DNA from: Diphasiastrum complanatum
Lineage: Eukaryota > Streptophyta > Lycopodiopsida > Lycopodiales > Lycopodiaceae
NCBI GenBank assembly: GCA_029204225.1
Contig: CM055097.1
Location: forward strand, 48,260,052 to 48,324,051
Reading direction: 5' to 3'
Length of the DNA stretch: 64,000 nt
Position numbers and translations under genes: made by a program. Of the stretch, positions 44,351 to 56,718 are shown one piece after another. The number at the start of each line of letters is the position of its first letter. Position 1 is the stretch's first letter. The notes beneath the pieces are model-generated. The model had not been told where the DNA came from, made no database searches, and worked only from the letters and a program-made list of their open reading frames with translations.

Positions 44351-47300
44351 AGTTAAGTCTTGGGTCCATTCAGCTAAAATTATTTGGATTAACTAGTTTT
44401 GTGTTTGAATTCACAGCTTTTTTTTATTCTAAGTTACAAAATGACTAGGCATGGCTTGTGCTTCTTGGCTAATTAACTATTTTGCTCTCGAATATTTACA
44501 AAGTTCTACTCTTGGCATACTTCCTACTATTCACTATTTACAATTTGAGTTATGTCCATGGAAGCACTACCCTGGAATCAATTCTTGCCCATCTTGCAAG
44601 ACCACATAGCAATATTGTGTTCTTATTATGGAGATGGATTAGGGACTACCAGACACGGATAATCATAAATGTGTTTCTTGTCTCATTACCATGTTATTTT
44701 GAGATAGTATCACCTTTTTTTCAGTAGCTTATGAGTTTTCATTTTCTTTTTTTTGCAAGAAACATGAAGGCCATTGAGCACATTCTTGGCATTCAATTTG
44801 ACTCAAGCAAGGCAAAATGAGATGTTGAGACATGGAACTTCAATGACTTCCACACACAATAAATTGCATTGTATGACTTCTTTTCATATTTATAACAATA
44901 TCTGATTTAATGTTGTCAAGTTTAGCATCTCTTTAGTTAATTTCCTTTTTATGTATCATGACACAAAGAGAGGTTATGATGCAATTCACAAGAATTGCAC
45001 CCTATAAATTATTGCCAATTTTTGCATGAATAGTGTGCCAAAAAGCAAAAGTATCAAGTCTAGCATCTCTTTAGTTAATTTCCTTTTTATGTATAGTGAG
45101 AGGTTGTGATGTAATTCACAAGAATTGCACCCTATAAATCATTGCCAATTTTTGCATGAGTAGTGTTTTAAAAAGCAAAACTCTAAGGTAATGGTAAACT
45201 CTTGATTGACATGATTTTTTTTTCAATTTGTATCAATTGGGCACGTGTTGGTGGTTCTAAGTTGTTGTTGTTATTTAGGGACAATTACCTTGTGTGAGAC
45301 AACCTTTTATAAGAAATTACTATAATTTGTTTGTCTCTACATTATTTTTTACAATTCAAATTATCAAATCAAATCTGCTCACCAAAACTTGCAACAAAAT
45401 AGTCTCACTCTCTTCAAGAATAGCTAGCTAATTTGTTGCTTCTTTGGTGGTTTTTAGTTGTTCAAGTGTGGGTTAAGTAGTTGATCTCAAATAAGCTTTC
45501 CATTGGACCATTCTCTCACTTATGAATATTTCATCAACACTCATTTTGATATGCTAAATCCTTTTATGGTTGCATAGCAAAGAGAAATTTCATAATAAAG
45601 GTGAAGATATACATGATGTGAACTAGCTGGGTTTTGTGAACAAGCTTTCACTTTCAATTTTTTTTGGAGAAATAGCATGAAGAATGTGCATGCTTGCAAG
45701 TACACTATTTCATATTTCTAAGCATTGGCGAAATTTTCAGATCATGAGTATTGCTCTATCAAGAGTTAAAACCTGGTATTGAATCAAGTTATAATTACAT
45801 TTCTATCCGACTTTTCGGATGTCAATTAGTAGCTACCACACCTACATCAACTAAAAGAATCACCTTGAGATATCTCTCTCTTGTCTCTTACCCTCCTTTT
45901 CAGATGCATCTGCAACAACTTCTACTCTCCTCAACCTCGTGCACTCTTGATGACTTCTATCATTCATCTTATCTCTTCCTTGTCTGGTATTTCCAACTCT
46001 ATCTCCCTTCTTGAGTTTGCATGTTCTACCAGCCTCTCTTTGAAATCTCGACCTCCTCTTTTCATGCAAATCTCTGGGTGATATTGGCCATGAAAGACCT
46101 TGTTGAGTGGTTGGGTGGTAAATCTATCTCCCTGCTTGAGCCCCTTAGGTTTTCCAAAATCATCAATTTCAAACCTCTTGACGGCCTCATTGAGAAGAGA
46201 ATTTGTCATAATCACTCCCATAAAGGCCTTATCTCCTGGGGTCCCACTTATGTATTGTATCTACTCTTCCAACCTTATTCGTCTTAGATATGACTTTGGT
46301 CTCTTGGTCCTTGAAGCCAACTTCCCGAAGTATGCCTTCTCATTGTGAACAGAGAAAACTTGTTACTTCCACCCTTGGACACTTCAATCTTGGTTGGACC
46401 TTCAAGGTTTGTGAAAAGTACGGTAAAATCACTTGCGCCTCTGTTTGTTCAGCCACTAAAGAGAAAGATTTTACCTTCTCCTAGTTTAAAGTTTAATGGA
46501 GTATTGATGATCCTCCCTCCAAATGAAAGTCTAGATTCTCTCGCCTCCACAAAATCAAACCTGCAAAGATAAAAATAATTGCCCTTAGATTCATTCAACA
46601 AGCCCTTCCTATCATAAGTGTAGGTGAAATTCTTTCAACATTTGCATTAAATGCAAAGCATTGGATGACGATGTGTAACATCTATTTTTTTCTATCATTT
46701 ACGCCTATGGAGATCCATCTATTATTTGTTCTAGTCTAAGATTTAATGTGAAGTTTAGAAGTTTTTTTTATCTTGAATTTTCTCTATATGATATAGTGTT
46801 TAATGATCCTAATAATAATTGTAACTAACAATGTCTTAGAGCTATTACCTTTTCGAATATATGGCTAGATAGAAATAGTAGGGAACTTGGCTCTATTTGA
46901 GGAGCTTGAGAAAATTTGCTTTCTTTGAACACTTTTGTAAAATGTCCCTAGTTTATGGTTAATTATTTGCTTCGAGAAAAAAGGGATATTTCATGATAAA
47001 GTAAACATTTCGAATGGCCAAGGTAAGAAAAGTCTAGTAATCCTTACCTGGTCTCATATTCACATCATGCAATTGCTTCTGTGAGTGCTTCTGCTAACCT
47101 TTGAGATAAAACAAATGGTAGCAATGGAAGAAAGGAAAAAGATGATCATTGTGACACTTGGAATGAAGTTGTGAGCAACTAAATAAGAAACGCTCTTAAT
47201 TTGCTAAAGAATTGGGAAATACATTGATTGTGGAGCTGAAGGAACCAAAAAGCATGATCAATAGACTAGATTGATTAGTAAATTTAAATACATAAAACAT

Positions 47301-47990
47301 ATTACATGGTCAAAGACAAAATAGTTCATGCATTGCAATTAGGATACTACAAATTAAAGATACACCCTCAAAGTGAAAATTTGGGAAAGATTACTAAAAT
47401 GGACTATGGATAAACTTATGACATTTAGATCAGGTATCACAGAACTCACGAACATGTATTAACTTGCCAAATGCAGGTTCATAAAGTGGCATAGGACCAA
47501 GAGTAATAACATTGTTCAATAAATTCCACATTTCTTGAGAATGAGACTAGCAATTTTTGTAAAAATGGAGGAGATGAAAATATCTTGAAATTTTACAAAA
47601 TGAACTTGCATATGAGTCGCTTCTATGCAAGAATTTATTCTATAACTCTGAGAAAGTTTCTATAAGCTTGTGTTCTAGTATCACCTTTCTTGTATGTCAT
47701 CATTTTGTGTGGTGAATTAGAGTTGAACTTCTGGCCTCAAGAAGAGGAGAAGAAGTCCCCACCAACTCATCACTCATTAAAGGACCCTTGCACTTGGTTG
47801 TTAACAAGGAGACTTTGCCAATCAAGATCAACTCAACCAACTTGGACTCACAACTACGCTAGTCAACACTCAAAAAAATTTCACATTCATCACTTGATGG
47901 GAACTAATGTACATCAAAAACGGTAAAAAATAAGAAGAGAACAATACATCTGCCTTCACGTCGTTGTGATGTGGTGTGGTGGTATAGCAT
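44351..47990. other. Mostly non-coding; no gene recognised
   Basis: AT-rich with short open frames only. Near 44762-44850 a short reading (MKAIEHILGIQFDSSKAK) looks protein-like but has a stop and no family match. Between 45860 and 46480 overlapping frames on both strands are longer than chance would suggest in AT-rich DNA, but I cannot assign them. They may be an old transposon. Confidence 0.35.
44917..45183. repeat. Tandem duplication, unit ~138 bp
   Basis: Units start CAAGTTTAGCATCTC (44917) and CAAGTCTAGCATCTC (45055) and share AATTCACAAGAATTGCACCC and TTGCCAATTTTTGCATGA. A few substitutions and one ~10-base deletion in the second unit. Confidence 0.88.
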
Positions 47991-48000
47991 GCCTTGCCCA

Positions 48001-48062
48001 TCCATGCTCCATATTGGGCCTATCCTCGTGCCATCCATGCTCCATATTGGGCCTATCCTTGT
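48001..48062. repeat. 33-bp tandem duplication 3' of DELLA
   Basis: TCCATGCTCCATATTGGGCC occurs at 48001 and 48034. A weaker related unit (CATCCAAGCTCCATG) lies at 48101. It falls within the likely DELLA 3' UTR. Confidence 0.85.
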
Positions 48063-48193
48063 GTGGTGCAGTGGTATAACATGTCTAGCTTGCAGCTTGC
48101 CCATCCAAGCTCCATGCGGCCACATCCACTCGGAACAACTCGGTGGATATTTGGGCCAAAGCTTGATCAAGAGATGGAGAGAGAGGAAGAATC

Positions 48194-48265
48194 ATGTAGG
48201 AGTTTTGAGTTATCAGCATTGCCATGCTGATGTAGGAGTTTTGAGTTATTAGCATTGCCATGCTG
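48194..48265 (-). repeat. 36-bp in-frame tandem duplication over the DELLA stop
   Basis: Unit 48194-48229 is repeated at 48230-48265 with one substitution. The repeat covers the last five codons, the stop and part of the 3' UTR of DELLA. Because the unit is a multiple of three, the outer copy holds a second stop (TGA, 48213-48215) in the same frame behind the used TAA (48249-48251). Confidence 0.93.
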
Positions 48266-50162
48266 AAGCAGCAAGAAGTGGTCTACTATGCCAGCCAAGG
48301 GTGAGGCAGCCCCCATTCTCTTCCACCACATAGCCTTCTCCAGGGAACAAGGTGAGCAGCATCCTGGCCTGCCTGAAGGCATGTGAGCCCAAATGCAGAG
48401 GATGGAAGCCTGCATTGCACATGCGCCAGCGCCACTGAGAAAGGGGCTCGTGCCTCTCCACCCTCTCTTCGCCCTCGCAAGCCACGATGTTGAAGATCTC
48501 CCTCGCCAGATATGTCTCCGAGAGCATGTGTTCTAGGCTGTGCGGAGCCAGGTTGCATCCCTCCATGGAGTCGAACATGGCAGAGTAGTGGTGAAGCGCT
48601 TCCATGAATCTCTCAAGGAAAATGGGGCTGTTGTGGTTGGCTTCGTACTCAACTAGTGTAAAAATCCGGGGGCTGACACTCCTTGCCCACCGAAGCACCT
48701 CCATGATGGCTGGAGGTGATGAGGATGTGTCTGAGTATAGGAGGCGGTGTAGCTGCTGCACTGCGTTCACTGCCACCGCCTCCCCCTCAGACACGCGCAG
48801 CATCCAGGGCTGCACGTCCTGTAGCTTGGCGGCCACCACCACCCTGTAGTCGAACCGGACGTTCACGGACTTGGCCAGCTGCAGTAGCTTCATGCCGATC
48901 TGCTGCAGGAGGTCGCCGCCTGGTGGGCTGACGGTGGTGATGCGCAGAAAGGGAGGGCCACCAGGACGCAGCGCTAGCGCTTGGATGAGCGCTGGCCATT
49001 GCAAGCCGTGCATGGGATTGAGGTCGATGACATGCACTTGCTTGTGAGGTTGGAAGGCTTCCAATATTGCTTGATTTGCAGTGAAGTGGCCGAATTTGAG
49101 ATATGGGCAGCTCTCGTAGAAGTGCAAATGGAGCAGCTCGGAGAGGGAATCGCTTTGATTGCTGATGTTGTCCTGAGCGCTGAAGCCATAGATCCTTCTT
49201 GCAAGCGCTTCCACAAACTGGGTGGCTACTCTTTTGAAGGGACCTGTGTGTGAGGAAGCAAGCGCTCTGATCTGTCTCACCATGTTGTCTGCAGCTACAA
49301 ATTCATTCCTCTGAACTGCCTGAGCACATGCCACCAGCAGATGAACCAGCGTCACTCCTGAATCCTGCTCATAATCTGCGCCACTTGCACTAGCTGATCC
49401 ATCTATGCAGCCAGCTGCATTTTGGTTATAGCGACCCATCTGCACTGATGATCTACTTGATCCAGTCAATCCGTTCTTCTCAGACAGCAGCACTGGTTGT
49501 CCATGCCTTTGAAAGGGATTAATCTCGCTATTGGATGCGGAATCTGCATTTCTTTGATGAAGTAGGTGGTGCTCAGGCTGCTTTCTGTCTTTGAGAATGG
49601 GTTGAATCTGTATCTCCTCTATTGGTATGACTCCTTGCTTGATTTGCGGCTGATCATCGGGGTACATGTTCGCAAAAATATCAGACAAAGGGTTGTCGTT
49701 TGGTCCGCAAGCTTGCTCAACGCCACCGTACTGTTGCAAGAAGCCATCCATGAATACATCCTGCTGCAAATGCTTATTCTCGGTGGCAGATTCCTGGCTC
49801 ATTGCATCCCTCACAGCCGGAAGGGCACTATGGTCTGTAGTAATTTGAGGCATCTTCTGGGTAGAAGTATTGCCAGCAATTACAGTTGGAGCAGCAAGCT
49901 CCTCAAGCATGGACTCAATCCAACCGGCAAGATCCGAGGGATTATAATGCACAGCTTCCATGGAGAGGTGCGATACCCCAGCGTCCTGCACCGCACCCAG
50001 CATAGTCTCCAGCTGCTCCAACCGTTCCGCCACATGCGCCAGCTCTGAGGCCCGGACCCTGTAGCCTGCATTAGCCAACAGTTCATCCACTCCCACGTTG
50101 TCTTCCATCCCTCCGTCAGTCTTATATCGCATAGGATGATGGGAAATTGCTATCGCATTCAT
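48249..50162 (-). CDS. DELLA protein, GRAS-family gibberellin response repressor
   Basis: Intronless, 637 codons, ATG at 50162-50160, TAA at 48251-48249. DELLA proteins act in the nucleus, bind transcription factors and are degraded when gibberellin-bound GID1 recognises their N-terminus. Seen: DELLA (26-30) with GYRVR (33-37), LEQLE (48-52), VHYNPSDL (71-78), then a low-complexity linker to about 268. The GRAS domain runs from about 270 to the end: LHRI (VTLVHLLVACAQAV), VHVID (about 376-380), the second Leu heptad with LQQLAK-like and LHRLL, PFYRE region (SPIFLERFMEALHHYSAMFD), RVER (ERVERHEPLSQW) and SAW (LTLGWHSRPLLAASAW). Length is usual for DELLAs. The segment after VHVID reads LNPMHGLQWPAL, where many DELLAs have a Gln before GLQWPAL. 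Single gene among transposons, no frame damage. Confidence 0.97.
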   Translation of the reverse strand: MNAIAISHHPMRYKTDGGMEDNVGVDELLANAGYRVRASELAHVAERLEQLETMLGAVQDAGVSHLSMEAVHYNPSDLAGWIESMLEELAAPTVIAGNTSTQKMPQITTDHSALPAVRDAMSQESATENKHLQQDVFMDGFLQQYGGVEQACGPNDNPLSDIFANMYPDDQPQIKQGVIPIEEIQIQPILKDRKQPEHHLLHQRNADSASNSEINPFQRHGQPVLLSEKNGLTGSSRSSVQMGRYNQNAAGCIDGSASASGADYEQDSGVTLVHLLVACAQAVQRNEFVAADNMVRQIRALASSHTGPFKRVATQFVEALARRIYGFSAQDNISNQSDSLSELLHLHFYESCPYLKFGHFTANQAILEAFQPHKQVHVIDLNPMHGLQWPALIQALALRPGGPPFLRITTVSPPGGDLLQQIGMKLLQLAKSVNVRFDYRVVVAAKLQDVQPWMLRVSEGEAVAVNAVQQLHRLLYSDTSSSPPAIMEVLRWARSVSPRIFTLVEYEANHNSPIFLERFMEALHHYSAMFDSMEGCNLAPHSLEHMLSETYLAREIFNIVACEGEERVERHEPLSQWRWRMCNAGFHPLHLGSHAFRQARMLLTLFPGEGYVVEENGGCLTLGWHSRPLLAASAWQC

Positions 50163-51460
50163 ACCACATGGGTATTTTTCTCTTGTATGTCGTCACTGTG
50201 TGCTGACTGAATTCTAGCTCCAAGAGGTAGGTTTTAACCGCTATGATCAGTTATTCAAGGATTACAAAGATGCCTTTCTTCTCAGCGTATGTTTGATTGC
50301 CAATTAAGCTTGATCCATCACCTAAGGAATCTCCATCTCCATTCCGTAAGCTCTTTATCTGCAAGATATTTGATTGTACTAGCATGATTATGTACAATAC
50401 AGACAATGTTTATCCACAGGTAGGCATAGCCAACTGTCTGCAGGGTCTTTGTGTGTCACTCTTATGCAACTCGGCTACTTCTGGGGACTATTTTTTAAGC
50501 TCTTATCATAGTAGTGTATCATTTCCCGTAAGTCCATGACTTGAAAGATTTCCAAACAAGAGCAGGGAGCAGATCTTGAACTAGACGCTTCAATCGAATC
50601 AAACTGGACCATCTGATGATATGGGCTTCGTACCACTGAAACCCTTAAGAGACAACAGGAGGTATACTGTCTGTCCGATCCTTGCATCAGTGTGTGGAAC
50701 AAGTGAGAGTCCTGTGAAAGCCAAATTAGGATCTACAAAAACAAGGTACGAGCTTGGAAGTAAAGGCCACAAAGCAAAGGACAAATTCACAGCAGCTCAC
50801 CGCTACAGGGCATAATAATTCAGTATATTGATCAGCACACAGCTACGGGGAATAATTCTCGGACAGCTATACATAACCTCAACTGCTGATGAATATCCCT
50901 GGAGCTGAAATGAATATCACAACAGATGCCATCGTGCAGCAACAGAAAGTGGAGTGAAAAATAGGACAGTCTTAAGAGAAAAAAATGAGCTGCTTCAAGC
51001 TGCAGCAGCGAACTGAAAAGCTGAGAGTGATCAGCTGCGCATTAACATCCAAATGCAGAATGAACTCCTGATAAATTGGATTGCTGACATGAAGCATGAT
51101 CATCAGCCTCCATGAGTTATTCTCAAATGAAGTCGTTAATCCATTAGACATTTCATGAATTCTTAGTCAAAGGCAACGACCCACGGAAGCGGCAGTGGCC
51201 GGCAACCTGCAGCGCTATCTGCTAATAAAAAAACAACAAGTAGATAAAGACAGATGAGGATTTAAATGAGGAGATATTATGAGATGACGCTATAACGTGG
51301 CGAGAAGAAGAAGAAGAAGAAGAAGAGAAAGAAACAAAAGCAGTTTATGCAGATGATGGCAGGGCAACAGGCTTCCTTTCTCAAAACCTGTTTAGCAGGT
51401 TAAGCAACCTGCCATAGCAGGTCATAACCCACGTGCTGCCAACATATTGGCCCACGTGTA
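50163..51460 (-). promoter_or_regulatory. DELLA upstream region
   Basis: About 1.3 kb before the DELLA start with no transposon coding. It contains a GAA/TTC run (51304-51330; CTT repeats on the gene strand, common in plant 5' UTRs), inverted repeats of AACCTG/CAGGTT (51384-51424), and two CACGTG G-boxes at 51430-51435 and 51453-51458. A small open frame at 50621-50815 has no family match. Transcription start and any 5' UTR intron cannot be fixed from sequence alone. Confidence 0.4.
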
Positions 51461-54055
51461 ATTCCCCCTCCCCCGGCCTTAGAGGTGTGCATTGCCAAGT
51501 TGGGTGCCTTTGGGCCTGGGGCATTTAAATTGCGCCATTGCCAGAGCCCTGCCCGAATAGATAGGTGCCCGGGAAAACTAGGTTGCGGGCACCAGGACCA
51601 ATTTCTCCGGCACCGGTAGGACCCGCCCAAAGTTCCTTGGCCGAGCGAGGCATGAGCGCATGATGCCGTATCGATGTTTCAGTTCTTAGTTTTGTGAGCC
51701 ACTTAACATTCCAGTGATTGCTTATGGGATTTGTTATTCGCTGCCCAAACCGCCATGTCATCATGTAGCAAACATATTTTAAATAATAATAAAATATGGT
51801 GTGGCTGGGGTTGCGCCGGGCTCAAACACCTGACGTGCCTTCAAGATACGAGCCCTCCCCTCCACACCCCCAAGCGTGGGAGGATTTGAGCTCCCCTTAG
51901 CCAATGGTGGGACGTTGTGTGGAGGCCCTGCTTGAGGCTGCCCAAACCCATTCAATGCCTTAAAAAAATTTGGAGGCGATTGAAATTTGCAAGCCCACCA
52001 CAATTGTGGGTAGCACAGATTTGTCAACACCCCTCACACACGCGCGCGCGCTCCGCCGGCATAAGAGTTTTAGTTTTACTAGAAAAAAAAAAATTAAGCA
52101 TTGGCTGCCCAGGAGCCACATCTTGCATGGCTGCATGGGCGGCTCTTTCTTACATGCTTTTAAGATGTGAGGCCTCCCTCCCCTCCTGCATCCAAGGGGC
52201 CCACCTTGAACCCCATCCAAACATTGTTTGGCATGAGCATATACCCAACCGTGAGGGTGCAGGCTTGTCCCACCATGATGACATGCTTATGCATCACCAT
52301 GTGCCCAACAACTTGGGGGGGTGGAGGCTCGATCCCATTCGACGATGGAGCATGTTTGATGTATCTTGATTTCACCCTTTTGGTGGAGATGATTTTCTAT
52401 AGTTGGATGAGAATGGGGGCCTTGTCTGGGCCAAGCACCATAGTTCATGAGTGAGTAGAAGGTGGAATATACTTAAGATGGTCCACCAAGCATCTCTCGA
52501 GCACACCCCACATTCGTTTGCCATGGCTTCACCATGGTGGTGGGCCTTGACTACCAAGCCATAATTGCCTACCTCTTCCCTCGTAGATGGGACCCCACTC
52601 CAAGACCCCAATGCTTTTACTTGAGAGAACACTAGGTCGTGTACATAATATTAAAAAGATGGCTATCCTTAGCAGATGGACATGCCTATTATTGTTAAAG
52701 TAGATGCATATGTAATGTACATTGTGATGCTAATGGAGTGAATATCTAGGCATTCCTTACCTTGAAGTGCGGAACCGGGGGCATTTGGACGAGCTTAGCA
52801 CACACTCTTGGGTTTTGTGAAGGACTTGTGGTGCCTTCTGTCCAGTCTTTGAAAATGCCATTTAGCACTCTGTGCCATGTTATCAAAATGCCACTTGGCA
52901 CACAATCATGTGGGTGGGATGAGTGTATTCCTCAACGAGGGTGCAAGCATGGCCTCACCCCATCCAAGGATCTATAATAAGTCCATCCATAATCATGTCG
53001 TGTGAAAATATTTCAAACTCATGAATCATTGATGAAGGTGGGCCCTACGTGCATCCTTAGTCCAATCGAGGAATAAGCTCCTTCCACAAAATGTGCATAA
53101 ATGTAGAGCCTTTTCTTCAGTTTTATTTTACTTTACTGGTAAGCGACATTTATCATTTATAGATATTTGTAAGAAGATTCATATTTTGTCCATCATTTTT
53201 ACATGTGCCAACTTCTTAGGTGCACCACATGAGCAAGAGGCCCTTCAGTTACCTAGCGACAAAGAGAGCCTAAGAAGCATACCTCAATGATAAGAGAGGA
53301 GCACACCACTAACCAAGCCACTTGTTGGGGACATTTTCAGGATAGAACCTAGGTTTGTAAGGTCACATGGTCAAGGGTAACAAAAGTCAAGATTGCTAAT
53401 TCAAATTTGAAATGGATGCTCTAGAACCAAATTTGAATATGGAATCCAAGCAATGTGCATGTAGTACAAACAAGGGAAATGAAATATATCATGGTTCATT
53501 CATTGTACTTTATGGTTGCTGCTGGCAAGGTCTTCTTTTATCGTTACTTTATCCATGAGTTAATATTGTGGTCCCTCATCCCCTTGTTAATTGAGGAATT
53601 GGCCTTGCTTTGCAAGGGCATTCTATGCGTTGATGTCTCTCAATGGAGTTTAGATGAAAGTCAATATTAAAATCATTGTTTGGAGCCTATCCCCTTAATC
53701 CAAGGTTAAGGGATTACTAATTTCATAGGAATAAGAGTATGTCATGCTCGACCATGAACATGCAAAAATTGCGAACATGCCAAATTGCATTGCTGCAAAA
53801 TGTAGATTGCCCATGCCCTCCACCATATAAATATTTAATATGGCAATGATTGCTTGCAGGATAGATGGTTGTTGTAGATTGTATTGGCTTATTTGTAGGA
53901 AATTCTTGGCAGAACGTGATCAAAGAAAGGTCACAATGTTAGGATCAATGCCTAGTAGCAGAATGACACTGATCTACCCCGATTTTGCTTCTACAATTAC
54001 CAATAGCTAAGAAAATAAATAAATCGGACAGTTACAGACTAAGCAGAATAGACAA
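51461..54055. other. No gene recognised
   Basis: Short overlapping frames on both strands between 51500 and 52650 come from GC-richer, repeat-like sequence (for example a CACACGCGCGCGCG tract at 52033-52050) and match nothing I know. 52660-54055 is AT-rich and empty as far as I can see. Confidence 0.4.
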
Positions 54056-54059
54056 TTCT

Positions 54060-55340
54060 GAATTTAATCATGCATCCGAATGCTACAAGAGGCAAAGAGC
54101 ACAAGAGGAGGAGGACAAACAAGGAAATCTTGCACATGAGGAGGAGGAGGAGGATGAAGGAGATCTATTTTTGATGGCATCTACATCATCACCAACAAGC
54201 AATGGCAATTCAAGAGACACTTGGTGGGTTGATAGTGGGGCTAGCTCTCACGTGACTTGTGAAAAGGACTTTTTCTCAACTTTACACTAATTCAATGATG
54301 CTAAAAGATTTGTCTTTACTGAAAGTGATGAAGAGTGTAGGATGGATGGTGTTGGTACCATCTCTTTGTGTCTAGAATCCTCAATAAGTGTGGATCTAGA
54401 AAATGTCCTTTATGTACCATCAATCACCAGGAATATGCTAAGTGTTGGTCAACTTTTGGAAAGTGGTTTGGATGTCCACTTTAAGCATGGTGTTTGTTCC
54501 ATTTGAAGAATGATGTCTGCATTGCAAAAGGATTTAAACATGGAAGATTGTTTAAATTGGAAGCTAATATTGCTTTTGAGAATGTAAACTTGGCAAAGGA
54601 GGAGATCACTTAAGTGGAGAATGTGAACTTGGGAAAGGAGGAGATCACTTAAGTGGAGATCTTGTCAAGGTGTGATCTTGCTAACATTGAGGAGGAGCAT
54701 CAAAAAGAGGAAGATCTTGAGGATCAACTTCAAAACATGAGAGCTCCAAGGAGGTCCTCAATGACAAAGGCCGAGTCATCAAATTGCATGCAAATTGTCC
54801 ATTCAAGTGGAGAGCATTGGAGAGTCTACTATTTTTTAATACTTTTTGGATAGTATTAGTAGACATAAACTGGCTTGTTTCTTATCTTTAAGATTCATGG
54901 TATTTAGTACTTTGTATGACAAGACAATGAAATTGAATGCTTTCAAATCCACATTTGTTGTTGATAAAGCAATTTCATTGGATAACCATTTTTGTAATAG
55001 TTTGAATAGAGTCATAAAAGATGAAACATCATCTGTTTTGGAAATCTTTGTGTCCACATGCTTTGTGCATGATCATTCCAATGTAAGGACCAAAGATTAC
55101 CCTACTTCAATGATAGGAATAATAGTAGTGTTTTGCTCTTCAAGCAGAGATTGTAAAATCTACATGTTTTCCACCAAAGAAGTTGTCAATTGTGGAAATG
55201 TGATCTTTCAAGAGTGGAAGATTTGTAAACTTGAAGAAGCACCTTTGGATCAACACCTTATTCAAATCATGAGCCATCAAGGCTCAATCATATGGATCAA
55301 ACAAGGCAAGTTGTCTTTGGCAACATTATGTATGCACTTA
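54060..55340 (+). pseudogene. copia Gag end, protease and integrase pieces (D)
   Basis: Protease reads DTWWVDSGASSHVTCEKDFF with the DSGA site, and LENVLYVPSITRNMLSVGQL behind a stop. A 39-base tandem duplication (units at 54587 and 54626, AAAGGAGGAGATCACTTAAG) follows. Next come a linker-like piece (APRRSS, 54740-54760) and, after it, an integrase C-terminal piece (CFVHDHSNVRTK, TSMIGIIVVFCSSSRDCKIY) in a 167-codon frame ending at 55349. In intact copia the integrase C-terminus precedes the linker, so the order here appears changed. Confidence 0.7.
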
Positions 55341-55861
55341 ATAGTTTAACTGATGTATCTTCTAGCGCACAAAATGCCTTGGAATCCATGGCTTGGCATG
55401 ATGTATAGTTTTTGAAGTGTGCTACATGTATATAGACACATTTGTGGAACATCTTGTAGGGGATTCTTTAAAAGGTGGTGAACGATCTTTCATGGACATC
55501 ATTCTTTATTGGAGTCTCAAAAGTTCCTTGTTTGTAGCTAGATTTTTTAGACACTTCTAAAAGCATTCATTCATCTAGCAAAGAGAGTTGTGAATAGATC
55601 ATGCTAAATTTGAGGAGTGTGAAAAATTGCCAAAATTTGGCAAATCTAGCTTGATTAAAAATAATGTAAAGTGTACATAAGTGGGTCCCACACATGTGAG
55701 GCCATGGAGCCACGTGGGAAACCTAAACTACTATAAGTTAGGTCAAGTCTAACGAGTTGGTCAAGTCAATTTGGTAGTGATTCCTAGTTTATAGGACCTA
55801 CATCCTAGATTTAAGGTGAAAATTGACAAACTAGCCACCTACTTGGCATGACTCTAGGAAA

Positions 55862-56704
55862 TGTTGGAATTGGCAAAAGCTAACTTGATCAAATCTTGTA
55901 AATACCATAATGACTTGTACCTATCATCATTAGACATGTGTGAAGCATTTTCACACGTGTGAAATCCATTCCTAATTCATTTAGATAGATCATATATGTT
56001 GTAAATCTCATTTAATTTGGAAACTAGTGGTTAAATTGGCCAAAAACTAGTTTAGTAGTATTATGTCACTTGGCACCATTCTAGTGGTAGAAAATGCTAT
56101 ATCACATGGGTAGGAATGGTCTCCCACATGTGAAATGACAAGCATAAAGTTCAGATCCATTGTATATAGATTTCATTTGAGTCAAATGTCAAATTTCCTA
56201 GATTGTAGGAGTTATCTCCTAGATTGTAGGAATGTAGAAGGTCAACACTAGCCACCAATGATGATGTGGCAAATTAGTGGAATCTTTGCCAAAGTGGATA
56301 AGGATAAGCACTATGAGCTGTCTCACACATGCTGGATATGGCGGAGAGAGATTATGAAGATTTTGTATATCATCCATGTGAGATCCATTTGGAGCTAATT
56401 TTGAGAAACATTGATTTGGGAGCTATCATTGTGTTTTCACTCTCTTAAGCTAATTCTTTGTAGATGAATGCTTGGTATTTCCTTAGTAAACATATTTTTT
56501 GTTATTAGGCCATACACCTGCTATACTTCACACGTGTGAAGCCTTTGGATCATCTTTTTTTATTGTTCTTGCCTGGATTAATAGAAATTGTCAAGTAGAA
56601 GCTAGAATTGGATGCTAGTCTTGATATAGATCAAGATCCCAAGCTACCAATCACTCTTATTGATCATTTGTGGATAGAAATGAGTCCTTTACTCTAAAAT
56701 TTCA
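55862..56704 (+). repeat. 5' LTR of copia element C
   Basis: 843 bp. Contains a 16-bp perfect palindrome TTTCACACGTGTGAAA at 55949-55964 and TTCACACGTGTGAA at 56527-56540. Confidence 0.93.
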
Positions 56705-56706
56705 AA

Positions 56707-56718
56707 TGGTATCAGAGC
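56707..56718 (+). other. Primer binding site of element C
   Basis: TGGTATCAGAGC two bases behind the 5' LTR, complementary to initiator-Met tRNA. Confidence 0.9.

Noticed and set aside
50621-50815. Small open frame upstream of DELLA as a gene or uORF
   Set aside because: No family match, opposite strand to DELLA, and length within chance.
54846-55349. 167-codon frame as a host gene
   Set aside because: Its second half matches the copia integrase C-terminal region, and it lies inside element D.
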